From: an uncultured Treponema sp.
GTDB lineage: Bacteria > Spirochaetota > Spirochaetia > Treponematales > Treponemataceae
Assembly (NCBI GenBank): GCA_937877535.1
Contig: CALFJF010000042.1
Coordinates: 1-60,195, forward strand
Direction of reading: 5' to 3'
Length of the DNA stretch: 60,195 nt
Below, one piece after another: positions 49,395 through 57,583 of the stretch (the stretch's first letter is position 1; every line of letters begins with the position of its first letter). A program made the translations under genes and the position numbers. A model generated the notes under the pieces. That model searched no databases and was not told where the DNA came from. It saw only the letters and a list, made by a program, of their open reading frames with translations.

Positions 49395-50808
49395 CTAGTG
49401 CGCGTTGCGGGCAACGCGGAAGCCCGTATCGGCGTAAGTTCTATTAGGGTATGTATAACCTACTGATTTACCAAGCGTTTTGGACGGCTCGGAGTGCCAG
49501 TTGCCACCGATTCTTCCGACTATAAGATACAGCAACTGCGTAGGTTTATACACTCTGTCGCCATCAATATAGTTAAATTCATTACTGTCGTAAAAAAAGC
49601 TGTAGTCATTCAAAAACTCGGACACGTTGCCACTCATGTCGTAAATGCCCAGCGCGTTCGCCTTCTTCTGTGCCACGGGCTTGGTGCCGTACTCAGAAAG
49701 GTACTCGTTAAAGTCCTTTATGTTCTGCTGCCAGCCGCACTCGTCCCTGTAGTAGCCCACCTCGCTCGCGGCGTCGCTCCCCGAGTACGAGAAGTCCCAG
49801 TCAAAGCTCCCCGGCTTTCCGCCCCGGAAGGCAAGCTCCCATTCAGGCAGCGTGGGAAGGCGGAAGCCGTTCTTTGTCATATCCGCCTTGAGCTGGTTGA
49901 AGAGCGGCACATTGTTCTCCTCCGCAAGCTTCCGTAGCGCGTTGAAATTCCACTCGTCATGCTCGCCGATAGTATTCCCATCCTTATCTTTGGGCCATTC
50001 GCTTCTAGAAGATAAAACAATCCCCTCTTTCGCCACAGTGTGGTATTCATCGAACCATTCGAGCGTAGCCACTTGCTCCGAGAAGTCCCCTATCGTTTTT
50101 ATACCGGCGAGCTTCTTCTCGTCGCGGCAGACGGCTCCGTCAAGGTAGTACACCGGCTCAAGCCCCGCCTTTTCGGAAAGGGCGTTGCACCAGACCACGG
50201 CGGTTTCCCATGCGATGCGGGTTACAGGCTCGTTCTTGTCCGCAGTGGGGGGCGGCTCCGTCCACCTTGTCGGTCTTTCCGCCGCGCCCGCTTCCCTCGC
50301 GCCCCTGCGCGGCAAAGCGGTAGCGCTTGTCTCCGCGGGCCTCGTCCTCCGCCCACTTTTTCACCTCGTACCACTGCTCGTAGGTGGTCTCGGTCTTTGC
50401 AATCAGGAATGGACTGACCGAGACGGGCTGCGGCTTGCTTTCAGGCATGTCTTCGGGCAAACTTCTCCCCCCCCCAAAAATCGAACCCCAACCAATCCCA
50501 AGCGGGAACATGTTTTTTACTGGAGTGAATTCCGCCGCGGGCACCGCCACCAGCTCAAGCCCCGCCGCCACCTTGACCTTGCTGCTCTTGCCAGCCTTTG
50601 CGCTTGACGCGCTTCCGCCGTCCTTCTTTCCGTTGCACGCGGCGAACGTTACGGACGCCACAAGCGCCACCGCCAGAACGCAGGCGGCGTAGTTTGCATA
50701 GCCCGCCGCCTTTGAAAGCGCGGGCACCTTCTGTGCCATGCCAGCAAAAGGCAGTTTGTTCACCGCCGCCTTTGCCTTTTCAACGAATGATTGCAATTTT
50801 TCTTGCAT
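49395..50808 (-). pseudogene. SUMF1/formylglycine-generating-enzyme-like lipoprotein, frameshifted
   Basis: Two overlapping reading frames make one protein of about 470 residues. The first (start 50808) has an N-terminal segment, a hydrophobic region ending VTFAAC and a Ser/Lys linker. It then has the SUMF1 N-terminal part (LELVAVPAAEF; FLIAKTETTYEQWYEVKKW; FAAQGREGSG). The second carries the rest (NEPVTRIAWETAVVWCNALS, FRLPTLPEWELAFRGG, IYDMSGNVSEFLND, TGFRVARNAH). Removing one base from the C6 run at 50247-50252 joins them as DGAAPTADKNEPVTRIAW. This is either a real off state, decay, or a sequencing error. A separate run of nine C at 50467 lies upstream. True FGE Cys residues are not seen, so it is more likely a structural or binding member. 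Confidence 0.85.
50467..50475. repeat. C9/G9 homopolymer inside SUMF1-like gene
   Basis: It reads GGG GGG GGG on the coding strand (residues IFGGGRS). The frame on both sides is open and sensible, so the current length keeps this part in frame. Confidence 0.85.
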
Positions 50809-50847
50809 AAAAAACTCCTTATAAAAAAATGTATTCCGTCTGCCGTC

Positions 50848-51177
50848 CTAGTATCCGCCGAGCGAGTTCGTCAGCTTCATGACCGCTTCGTTGTAGCGGT
50901 TGGTCAGCTTGAGGTACTTCTCAGAATCCTTGCCGTTCCAGTCGCTCGTGTCCTTGAGGTTGTCCGCCTTTTCAAGCAGCTTGAGAGATTCCGTCTGCAA
51001 CGACATGAGCGAGGACAAATCGCCCTTGTCGGCAGCCTTTTCCGTCTTGACCACGAAGTTTTCGTAGTCCTTGAGGAATGTGTCGATTTGCTTGCGGCTT
51101 CCCGCCGCAAACAAAAGTCCGGCGGCCAGCACGAGCAATGCCGCCACCGCCGAAATCTTCTTGAATACGTTCTTCAT
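50848..51177 (-). CDS. Small exported helical protein
   Basis: The 109-residue product has a signal peptide (KKISAVAALLVLAAGLLFAAG) and a mature helical part with charged repeats (IDTFLKDYENFVVKTEKAA, LMSLQTESLKLLEKADNLKD, KYLKLTNRYNEAVMKLTNSL). The ATG at 51177 follows AAGGAG. An in-frame upstream start is rejected. It precedes the SUMF1-like gene by about 40 bases and is probably co-transcribed with it. It loosely resembles DUF6591-type periplasmic helical proteins, but function is unknown. Confidence 0.78.
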   Translation of the reverse strand: MKNVFKKISAVAALLVLAAGLLFAAGSRKQIDTFLKDYENFVVKTEKAADKGDLSSLMSLQTESLKLLEKADNLKDTSDWNGKDSEKYLKLTNRYNEAVMKLTNSLGGY

Positions 51178-51491
51178 ACAGAACTCCTTAGTTTGATTTT
51201 TCCCCGCTTCCGCAAGGATTTCACACAGTACCACTCCCAAAAAATCCGTTCTAGTGAAAGCGCACACCAAAAATAAGTGAGTTCGCTCACCAATTTTAGT
51301 GAGCCGGCGGTTTGCAAAAATGCCGAAAAGCCAATATCGGAGCGGGTTTTGCGCTGGTGCGTTGGCGCGGGGGTTTTGCTGAAAAAAATCCCGCTTTTTG
51401 TGCGGAACGTGTGGTTGCGTCGCACGGCGGTAGAAGAATATACTGAACGTGCTTATTTTAAGCGCATTTGGAAATTGGCAAGGAGAAAATC
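51178..51491. other. Divergent intergenic region upstream of argB
   Basis: Contains the leader of the small exported protein, a GTGAG-ttcg-CTCAC hairpin near 51280, and the argB promoter. No gene is seen. Confidence 0.6.
51415..51444 (+). promoter_or_regulatory. Candidate argB promoter
   Basis: TTGCGT and TATACT are 18 bases apart, about 48 bases before the start codon. Confidence 0.6.
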
Positions 51492-52394
51492 ATGTCTGAA
51501 GAAAGCGAACTTCGTGAAAAAATCGACCCGCGCGTGGACTCGGAGCATTGGTCGGACGTGCTGGTGCAGGCGCTTCCGTACTTCCGGCACTGGGTCGGGA
51601 AGACGGTCGTCGTCAAGTACGGCGGGAACGCGATGCTCAACGAGGAGCTAAAGTCGGCGGTCATGGAGGACATCGTGCTGTTGAACACGGTGGGAATCCA
51701 CGTCGTTTTGGTTCATGGTGGCGGGCCTGAAATCAACCACATGCTCGACCGCGTGGGCAAGGAGAGCAAGTTCGTGAACGGGCTCCGCTACACGGACGCG
51801 GAGACGATGGAAATCGTGCAGATGGTGCTGACGGGAAAGCTCAACAAGGACATCGTGGGAATCCTCCTGCAGGAGGGCGGAAAGGCGGTGGGGCTTTCGG
51901 GCGTGGACTCGGGGCTTCTGCGGGCGAAGAAGATTCAGAAGGACGGCGCGGACCTGGGCTTTGTGGGCGAGGTTACGGAAGTCCACCCCGAAATCGTGGA
52001 GTCGCTCATCTCGCAGGGCTTCATCCCCGTCATCTCCACGGTCGCGCTCGGCGAGCAGGGCGACATGGCGCGGTACAACATCAACGCGGACACTGCGGCG
52101 GCGAAAATCGCAATCGCGCTCAAGGCGGAGAAATTCGTGCAGCTCACCAACGTTCCCGGCGTTCTCCGCGACGTGAGCGACCCCTCGTCGCTCATCCAGC
52201 GGATTCACCTCGCCGACGTGCAGAAATACATCGACGACGGCATCATCGCGGGCGGCATGATTCCCAAAATCGAGTGCTGCACGATGGCGCGCGAGGGCGG
52301 CGTTCCCCGAACGCACATCATCGACGGCCGCGTCCCGCACTCGCTCCTCATCGAAATGTTCTCCGACCGCGGCATCGGCACGATGATTTACTGA
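51492..52394 (+). CDS. argB: Acetylglutamate kinase
   Basis: The 300-residue enzyme phosphorylates N-acetylglutamate in arginine biosynthesis. Motifs are VVKYGGNAMLNEEL (phosphate loop), VLVHGGGPEINHML, NGLRYTDAETMEIV, NINADTAAAKIA and GGMIPKIECC. The longer N-terminus (ELREKIDPRVDSEHWSDVLVQALPYFRH) contains an extra helix like that of arginine-inhibited hexameric forms, so feedback regulation is possible (inference). The ATG at 51492 follows AGGAG; an in-frame ATG 24 bases upstream is rejected. It is convergent with argD. Confidence 0.96.
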   Translation: MSEESELREKIDPRVDSEHWSDVLVQALPYFRHWVGKTVVVKYGGNAMLNEELKSAVMEDIVLLNTVGIHVVLVHGGGPEINHMLDRVGKESKFVNGLRYTDAETMEIVQMVLTGKLNKDIVGILLQEGGKAVGLSGVDSGLLRAKKIQKDGADLGFVGEVTEVHPEIVESLISQGFIPVISTVALGEQGDMARYNINADTAAAKIAIALKAEKFVQLTNVPGVLRDVSDPSSLIQRIHLADVQKYIDDGIIAGGMIPKIECCTMAREGGVPRTHIIDGRVPHSLLIEMFSDRGIGTMIY

Positions 52395-52575
52395 TTTTTC
52401 GTGCCATGTGGAGCGAAGCGAAGTGTCTATAGATTCTTCATATTCATTCAGAATGACGGCTAAAAAAGACTTCTTCGCTCTGTTTAAGTTTTCGGGTGGT
52501 GTTACAGAAAATATGCTGGGAGCGGTAGTTTAGTAGACCGAAGGTCGTATCGAAACCACCGTAGCGTAAGAAGAT

Positions 52576-52600
52576 GGTGGTTTCGACAAGTTCAACCACC
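52576..52600. repeat. GGTGGTT...AACCACC palindromic repeat
   Basis: Perfect seven-base arms surround TCGACAAGTTC. It is the same family as the elements at 44253 and 45110. Confidence 0.8.
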
Positions 52601-52660
52601 GCATATTGCTTACAGGTCAGCATACATTTTGTAACATCTCCAGTTTTCGGTTTTGCGCAA

Positions 52661-52700
52661 AAAAAAACGCCGCCGGAACAAATCCCGGCGGCGGTTTTCT
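52661..52700. terminator. Bidirectional terminator between argB and argD
   Basis: An A run, CGCCGCCGG, a short loop, CCGGCGGCG and TTTT form a strong GC stem usable by both genes. Confidence 0.85.
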
Positions 52701-52720
52701 TCTATATAATTCAGCGATTT

Positions 52721-53890
52721 CTACAGCGTTTCGAGCGTTGCCTTCAGAATCCGAAGCCCCTCGTCGATTTCGCCTTGCGAGATGTTGAGCGGGGGGACGA
52801 GGCGGAGCGTGTTCGCGCCCGCAGTCGAGGTGAGAAGCCCGTTCGCAAGCAACTTTTTCTCAAGCTCAAGCGCGCTCTTGCCGTCCGCGATGTCGATTCC
52901 AATCATCAGCCCCTTTCCGCGGATGTCGAGCGTGCTGGGGCTGTTCCATGAGGCGACCGACTTCCTGATGTACTCGCCCTTCTCCACGACGCCCTCAAGG
53001 AAGCCGGGCTTCTGGAGTTCATGGAGAACGACGAGAGCTGCCGCGCACGCAAGCGGGTTTCCCGCGAACGTGGACTGGTGGTCGCCCGCCTTGAACACGC
53101 CCGCCGCCTTTCCCCGAAAGAGGATTCCGCCCATCGGTACTCCGCCCGCAACGCCCTTCGCAAACGACACGACCTCAGGCATGAATCCGAGCGCGTCGCT
53201 TGCAAGGAGCGTTCCCGTGCGCCCGAAGCCCGTCTGCACCTCGTCCGCCATGACGATGGCGCCCGCCTTCCGCGCCGCGTCCGCCGCAGCGCGCGCCCAC
53301 TCGGCATCGACCATGTTCACGCCGCCCTCGCCCTGCACGCACTCAATCATGAGCGCGGCGGTGGTGTCGTCGAACGCGGTCTTAATCGCCTCCCAGTCGT
53401 TCGCCTTTATCGTCCTGAACCCCTCGACATACGGCGCGAAGTACGGCGGGTGGAACTTCTCCTGCCCCGTCGCCGTGAGCGTCGCGAGCGTCCGCCCGTG
53501 GAACGAGCCTTCGAGCGTGTAGATGACGCGCCGCTTCTCGCCCCCGTTCAGGTAGCCGTACTTCCGCGCGAGCTTGAACGCCGCCTCGTTTCCCTCGCCG
53601 CCCGAGTTCCCGAAGTACGCGCCCTCGAATCCCGTCGCCGCCAGAAGCTCCGTCGCGAACTGAACGCCCACGTCGCTCACGAAGTAGTTGCAGACGTGGA
53701 TTTCCCGCTCCGCCTGCCGCCTGATTGCCTCGACGAGCGGCGGGAAGTTGTGCCCGAGCGAGTTGACGGCGATTCCCGCAAGGAAGTCGATGTATCTCTT
53801 TCCGTCCGCGTCCCACACCGTGGCCCCCTGCCCGTGCGTCATCACCACGTCGAACGCGCCATAATTGTTCACTACGATTTTTGAACCCAT
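52721..53890 (-). CDS. argD: Acetylornithine aminotransferase
   Basis: The 389-residue class III PLP aminotransferase should convert N-acetylglutamate semialdehyde to N-acetylornithine, next to argB in the same pathway. It shows VWDADGKRYIDFLAGIAV, the PLP-phosphate loop NSGGEGNEAAFKLAR, FHGRTLATL, MADEVQTGFGRTG, the Schiff-base Lys in SFAKGVAGGVPMGG and STFAGNPLACAAAL. The ATG at 53890 follows GAGGTGAAA; a longer reading upstream is rejected. Very GC-rich codon use is shared with argB. Confidence 0.94.
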   Translation of the reverse strand: MGSKIVVNNYGAFDVVMTHGQGATVWDADGKRYIDFLAGIAVNSLGHNFPPLVEAIRRQAEREIHVCNYFVSDVGVQFATELLAATGFEGAYFGNSGGEGNEAAFKLARKYGYLNGGEKRRVIYTLEGSFHGRTLATLTATGQEKFHPPYFAPYVEGFRTIKANDWEAIKTAFDDTTAALMIECVQGEGGVNMVDAEWARAAADAARKAGAIVMADEVQTGFGRTGTLLASDALGFMPEVVSFAKGVAGGVPMGGILFRGKAAGVFKAGDHQSTFAGNPLACAAALVVLHELQKPGFLEGVVEKGEYIRKSVASWNSPSTLDIRGKGLMIGIDIADGKSALELEKKLLANGLLTSTAGANTLRLVPPLNISQGEIDEGLRILKATLETL

Positions 53891-53981
53891 GCTTTCACCT
53901 CGATTTTCCGAACAAATGTCCTGTCCGTACAGATTACACGGATTTTCGGAAATAGTAAATCGAATCGGAACTGAACGGTCT

Positions 53982-54696
53982 TTAGCGCACGGCGAACGAT
54001 TTTTTGCTATACTTGAGCGCATGACACTTTCCCAAAAGCAAATCGCCGGCTTTCGCGCAAGCAAGCGCAATTTTTACGGGCGATGAATCGGGAGCGTTGA
54101 GCAACGACGGAACAATGAATGCTGCACCTGCACTGATGACAACAAGCGAAAGAATCAGAATGATGAACTCCCTTTTTTCACGGCGGATTCGGTAGACCAG
54201 CCTTTGGTGCGTGTCGGTGTTGCGCCAAGCCCAGCCCTCGGCGTAGCGCATAAATGCCTCGCGGTTCACCATGAACGGGTCAATGCCCACCGTTTCCGTG
54301 CCGAACGAAACAGTCACCGCGCCCGCATTGTCCATGCGGCAGGAAATGATGTGGTTTCCCTAAAAAAAACTGCGTTCCCCGAAACAGGCGGCGCACCTCA
54401 ATCTGGCTTCCTTCCACGCGGATTCTGAATGTGCCGTCAAGTGCAAGCGCGACAAATCCGAACAGGCAGAACGCGAGAAAAATCCACATTCCGATGATGA
54501 TTCCGTTCCGATACGAAAAGACCGCAAAGCCGCCGAAAAACAGCTCGTACACGATGATGAGCGGAACAAGCCACTTGGGGCTGTACACGGTAAAACAGCT
54601 CTCGCTCTCATAGGGAAGTCGCTCCGCTTCTCCTTCCTTGCGCGAAAACCACCCGAGAATCTTCATTGCTATTTTTGCGGTTGCGTTGCTAATCAT
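53982..54696 (-). pseudogene. Two-frame remnant of a membrane protein with PH-like segment
   Basis: The first frame (start 54696, after GGGGG) encodes ETESCFTVYSPKWL-like sequence, two membrane helices (LVPLIIVYELFFGGFAVFSY, IGMWIFLAFCLFGFVALAL) and FRIRVEGSQIEVRRLFRG. The second frame continues with MDNAGAVTVSFGTETVGIDP, FMRYAEGWAW and a third membrane helix (FIILILSLVVISAGAAFIV). Loss of one G in the GGG next to the T8 run near 54360 would give FFLGNHIISCRMDNAGAV and restore one protein of about 235 residues. The layout resembles bacterial-PH membrane proteins (DUF6560-like). Function is unknown. Confidence 0.7.
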
Positions 54697-54929
54697 TTTA
54701 TCCCCCAGTAGCAGTCCCAGTAGTAGAGGATTTTTGAGAAATCCCGCGCAGGAACACATCGCTTCCCTTTAAGATAGTATATAATCAAAAAGTGCGTACA
54801 TGAAATAAATGTGATACAAAATAATGCAAATGCCAGAATGAAAGTGATAAAACTCGCTTTTTGTCGGCTACACTTCGCGTGATGAATGTTCGGCAACCGC
54901 TCATCAGTGATAGTCTGTAATTCTAACAT
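54693..54929 (-). CDS. Small single-helix membrane protein
   Basis: The 78-residue product has one hydrophobic helix (FITFILAFALFCITFISC) and ends YYWDCYWGIK. Its stop overlaps the start of the downstream frameshifted gene (ATGA), so the pair was probably one operon. No family is recognised and no clear ribosome binding site was seen. Confidence 0.5.
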   Translation of the reverse strand: MLELQTITDERLPNIHHAKCSRQKASFITFILAFALFCITFISCTHFLIIYYLKGKRCVPARDFSKILYYWDCYWGIK

Positions 54930-54962
54930 TGTCCGCTACTCTATTGAGAACATTGTTATATG

Positions 54963-55301
54963 TTATTCCTTTATTACATAATCAATTTCATCTTCTATCT
55001 TTTTCAAAACATTTTTCGGAAGTTTGACGAGTTTTTCTTCAAGTCGCATTTTATCTACGACAATAATTTGATGAACTAACGCGACAGAATCTCTTGAAAG
55101 ACCTGACTCTTTTTTGGGAATGAATACATTTCCTCGCAAATCGGCGTTTACTGTGTTTGATGTGAGGGGAACGACAACTTTTGTGTTGAGTACGTTCAAA
55201 TTTTCTTTGGACGCTTGAATTATTACGACTGGACGACGCATTCCCGGCTCGCTGCCAAACAGAATGCCAAAATCGAGCATACAGACATCACCACGAGTCA
55301 T
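54963..55301 (-). CDS. MazF/PemK-family endoribonuclease toxin
   Basis: The 112-residue toxin has the family pattern MTRGDVCMLDFG, GSEPGMRRPVVIIQ (catalytic Arg region), TKVVVPLTSN and SVALVHQIIVVDKMRL. MazF enzymes cleave mRNA at short sequences under stress. The gene overlaps its antitoxin by 14 bases, which fixes the start. No mobile element is adjacent, but the neighbourhood is full of decayed accessory genes. Confidence 0.9.
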   Translation of the reverse strand: MTRGDVCMLDFGILFGSEPGMRRPVVIIQASKENLNVLNTKVVVPLTSNTVNADLRGNVFIPKKESGLSRDSVALVHQIIVVDKMRLEEKLVKLPKNVLKKIEDEIDYVIKE

Positions 55302-55494
55302 TTTTCACGCTCTCCCACACGGTTGCAAGGCTTGCGTCTCTCATTTTCTGCAAGGATTGTTCTTCGGTGTATTCATTGCTCAAAATCGCAGTTTTTTTGT
55401 TTATGTTGTTCGCAACAAAATTAAGCAGATGAATCTGTTCTGCCAAAGAGAATGTTTCGACCTGTTCTTCTACATATGCGAGGGCGTCAGACAT
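55288..55494 (-). CDS. Antitoxin partner of MazF-like toxin
   Basis: The 68-residue protein (MSDALAYVEEQVETFSLAEQ, HLLNFVANNINKKTAIL, ending VWESVKNDSW) is acidic at the N-terminus and lacks an obvious AbrB or ribbon-helix-helix fold. It is called an antitoxin because of its size and overlap with the mazF-like gene. GGAGG lies six bases upstream of the ATG. Similar small proteins accompany MazF in treponemes, but the exact family is not certain. Confidence 0.75.
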   Translation of the reverse strand: MSDALAYVEEQVETFSLAEQIHLLNFVANNINKKTAILSNEYTEEQSLQKMRDASLATVWESVKNDSW

Positions 55495-55674
55495 ACAAAC
55501 CTCCGAAAGTTATTATAGCATATTTTATTGAATTTTCATCAGTTTTATTAAAAAGTGCAAAAAATCTCAGCATTACAAAGGTCTTTAAGCAGATATTTTG
55601 GGGCGTTGCGGGGACTCACACAGAGGGGGTAGCGGACGGTTGGAGCGTGGGGGATAGGGAGCGTGCCGTAAGGC

Positions 55675-55700
55675 AAAAATCGCTTAAGAAGCGATTTTAG
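55675..55700. terminator. Hairpin with flanking A/T runs
   Basis: AAAATCGCTT and AAGCGATTTT form a near-continuous palindrome downstream of the MATE remnant, usable in either direction. Confidence 0.6.
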
Positions 55701-55743
55701 CGATTCTCGGCGAAGGCTATGCCAGAACCGCTTCCCCCTCCCG

Positions 55744-56310
55744 TTATTTCCGCGCAAGCGTGCGACCCATCCACTTGTAATACACAAAGCACAGCGCAAT
55801 GCCGAACACGGTCGCCGTGGGCGCGGCAAGTCCGATTCCCGTCAGGCTTGCGTTGGGGCGAATGCTCATCAGGTAGGACATGGGAAGGCGAATCAAAAAG
55901 GTCTGGAGCAAGCCCTGCACCATCACAAAGAGCGATTTTGATGATGTGCTGCAATTGGTGTGAATGGAGTTGAGTTTGCGCATGACGGACTAATCGCACC
56001 ACGGCAAAATACGACGATATTCTCCAATCAGCCGATTCACCTGCTCAAACCGCTTTGCCCCAATGTACTGCCCCATCAGCACCGTCACGCCCATCGTAAT
56101 CGCGTTCAGGAGCATGGTGAACAGATTCATCACATTGCCGCCCACCGCCACGCCGCTGATTCCCGCCGTCGTCCCGAACCGCCCCACAATCAGCATGTCC
56201 ACCGCCCCGTACAACGACTGCAGCACCAGCGAAAGCAGAATCGGCAGCATAAACGCAATCAGTTTGGAAAAAACCGGTCCGCGCGTGAAGTCTTGGTTGT
56301 CGTGTGTCAT
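55744..56310 (-). pseudogene. MATE-family transporter remnant with large internal deletion
   Basis: The N-terminal part (MTHDNQDFTRGPVFSKLIAF, then LPILLSLVLQSLYGAVDMLI, GRFGTTAGISGVAVGG, MGVTVLMGQYIGA) stops at 55990. A C-terminal piece follows immediately (SKSLFVMVQGLLQTFLIRLP, ASLTGIGLAAPTATVFGIAL). Intact MATE transporters have about 450 residues and 12 helices; about 185 residues remain, so roughly seven helices are missing. It is not functional. Confidence 0.88.
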
Positions 56311-56371
56311 GCAAATAGTGTAGCAGAATTTCGCGGGAAAGGCTATTGTGCGGAGATGGGCGTTCAAATAA

Positions 56372-56500
56372 CGCCGAAAAGTACGGGCGTTACCCCGCTA
56401 ACGCGGGGTCGGGCTACTCCAGGTTCCGCGCTAACCGCGCTCCATTCCTTCGCTTCGCTTCGGAACGGCTTCGCCGCCTTGCGTATCCCTAACGCAGTGA
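56372..56500. repeat. GC-rich dispersed repeat with hairpins
   Basis: It includes ACCCCGC-taa-CGCGGGGT, then TCGGGCTACTCCAGG, CGCGCTAACCGCG and a CTTCGCTTCGCTTCGG stretch. It separates GC-rich decayed genes from the AT-rich operon at 56516 and may mark an insertion boundary. Confidence 0.6.
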
Positions 56501-56515
56501 GATAATGTCATTCAA

Positions 56516-57055
56516 TTAAGAAGAAATCTTGAACTGTTCTAAAAGTGCATTATTTTCAATATCCCATTTTTCCAATAAAGCAGGATTAGAACAAACAGCT
56601 TTACAAAGGTATTCTTCAAAAATATAATTTACCAATGCTTTATTTCTTTTCTGTATTGATTCTTTTTCAGCTTTTCGAGGAAGCACATTTCCAGCAGAAT
56701 CTTTTACGCAAAAAACAAAATGACATGGATTTTCAAAATCACCTTCAGCAACTGGATCATATTTGTATGAAAAAACAAAGTTTTCTTCTGTACCATTTCT
56801 TTTAAATTTTATAGGCAATTCGTATAATTTATTGCAAAAGAAGAAAAAATCATAATCAAATTTTCTTTTTTTAGGAGTAAAACCGTATAAATAAACAGAT
56901 AAAGTAAATAATTCAGTTCTTGGGTTTGTCTTCGGAATAATGTTGCTTATAACATCAGCGATATCCACGCCTTGAACTATAAGAGAAAAAATATTAACTT
57001 CTGTTTCACGGACAAAACCACAATTTTCAATAATCTCAGAAATAGAATTTGTCAT
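56516..57055 (-). CDS. Unknown protein, third gene of TIGR04255-like operon
   Basis: The 179-residue soluble protein has no recognised family. It shows an N-terminal helix (SISEIIENCGFV), a beta-rich middle (TELFTLSVYLYGF, DYDFFFFCNKLYELPIKF, FVFSYKYDP), HFVFCVKDSAGNVLPRK and a helical C-terminus (ALVNYIFEEYLCKAV). Its start codon shares one base with the stop of the preceding gene (TAATG), so it is translationally coupled. Codon use is very AT-rich, like its two partners and unlike all genes to the left, consistent with transfer as a unit. Confidence 0.75.
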   Translation of the reverse strand: MTNSISEIIENCGFVRETEVNIFSLIVQGVDIADVISNIIPKTNPRTELFTLSVYLYGFTPKKRKFDYDFFFFCNKLYELPIKFKRNGTEENFVFSYKYDPVAEGDFENPCHFVFCVKDSAGNVLPRKAEKESIQKRNKALVNYIFEEYLCKAVCSNPALLEKWDIENNALLEQFKISS

Positions 57056-57567
57056 TAACGAAAATCCGCTAAACTTTCAAAAGAATCAAAAGAAAATTCT
57101 TCAATTTTTAAGGTCTTGTCGCTATCAAAACAAGAAACGAATAATATTTCAGGACAGTCATAATCATATTTTAATGAAATTTCCCTATTATCATAATTCA
57201 TCGTTGCTTTCAATGCATCATCGCGAAAATTAATTTTCATTTCAGAAAATGGATTTATTTTGTACAAGATTTTAATAAACTGATTTGTTTGCTCATTAAA
57301 ACTAAACTCATGTTTATTAATAAGTTTATATCGCTGAGCCGCATTCTCAATTGCAGATTGTAGAGTGTTAGATAGGAAAAACTTATAATCATCAAAATTG
57401 GTTTCAAGGATTATAGAGTTTTTATTACTTTTAGAATCGCCAAAAGCATTTGATATTTCATCAATACTTATCTTATTTACATTTTCATAAGAAGAAGTAT
57501 ATACAGATGAGGCACAAAACACAGCAGCGGTAAATGCGATTGATAATTTTTCAGCTTGATTTATCAT
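57055..57567 (-). CDS. Unknown protein, second gene of TIGR04255-like operon
   Basis: The 170-residue protein starts at the ATG at 57567, seven bases after GGAG; an ATG 27 bases upstream is less likely. The N-terminus (KLSIAFTAAVFCASSVYTSS) could be a weak signal or membrane segment. The rest is mixed alpha/beta (IILETNFDDYKFFLSNTLQS, YKLINKHEFSFNEQ, REISLKYDYDCPEILFVSCF). No family is recognised. Tight spacing to both neighbours suggests the three proteins act together. Confidence 0.75.
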   Translation of the reverse strand: MINQAEKLSIAFTAAVFCASSVYTSSYENVNKISIDEISNAFGDSKSNKNSIILETNFDDYKFFLSNTLQSAIENAAQRYKLINKHEFSFNEQTNQFIKILYKINPFSEMKINFRDDALKATMNYDNREISLKYDYDCPEILFVSCFDSDKTLKIEEFSFDSFESLADFR

Positions 57568-57583
57568 ACTATCACTCCACAAA

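Larger units (their letters stand above)
52395..52720. other. Intergenic region between convergent argB and argD, repeat-rich
   Basis: It holds a TGCCATGTGGAGCGAAGCGAA element near 52400 whose right end reads ATTCAGAATGACGG, a partial TATCGAAACCACC near 52550, the palindrome at 52576 and a terminator. No coding signal is seen. Confidence 0.65.

Noticed and set aside
53021..53884. Plus-strand open frame of 287 codons opposite argD
   Set aside because: It consists mostly of Arg/Leu/Pro runs typical of a complement of a GC-rich gene.
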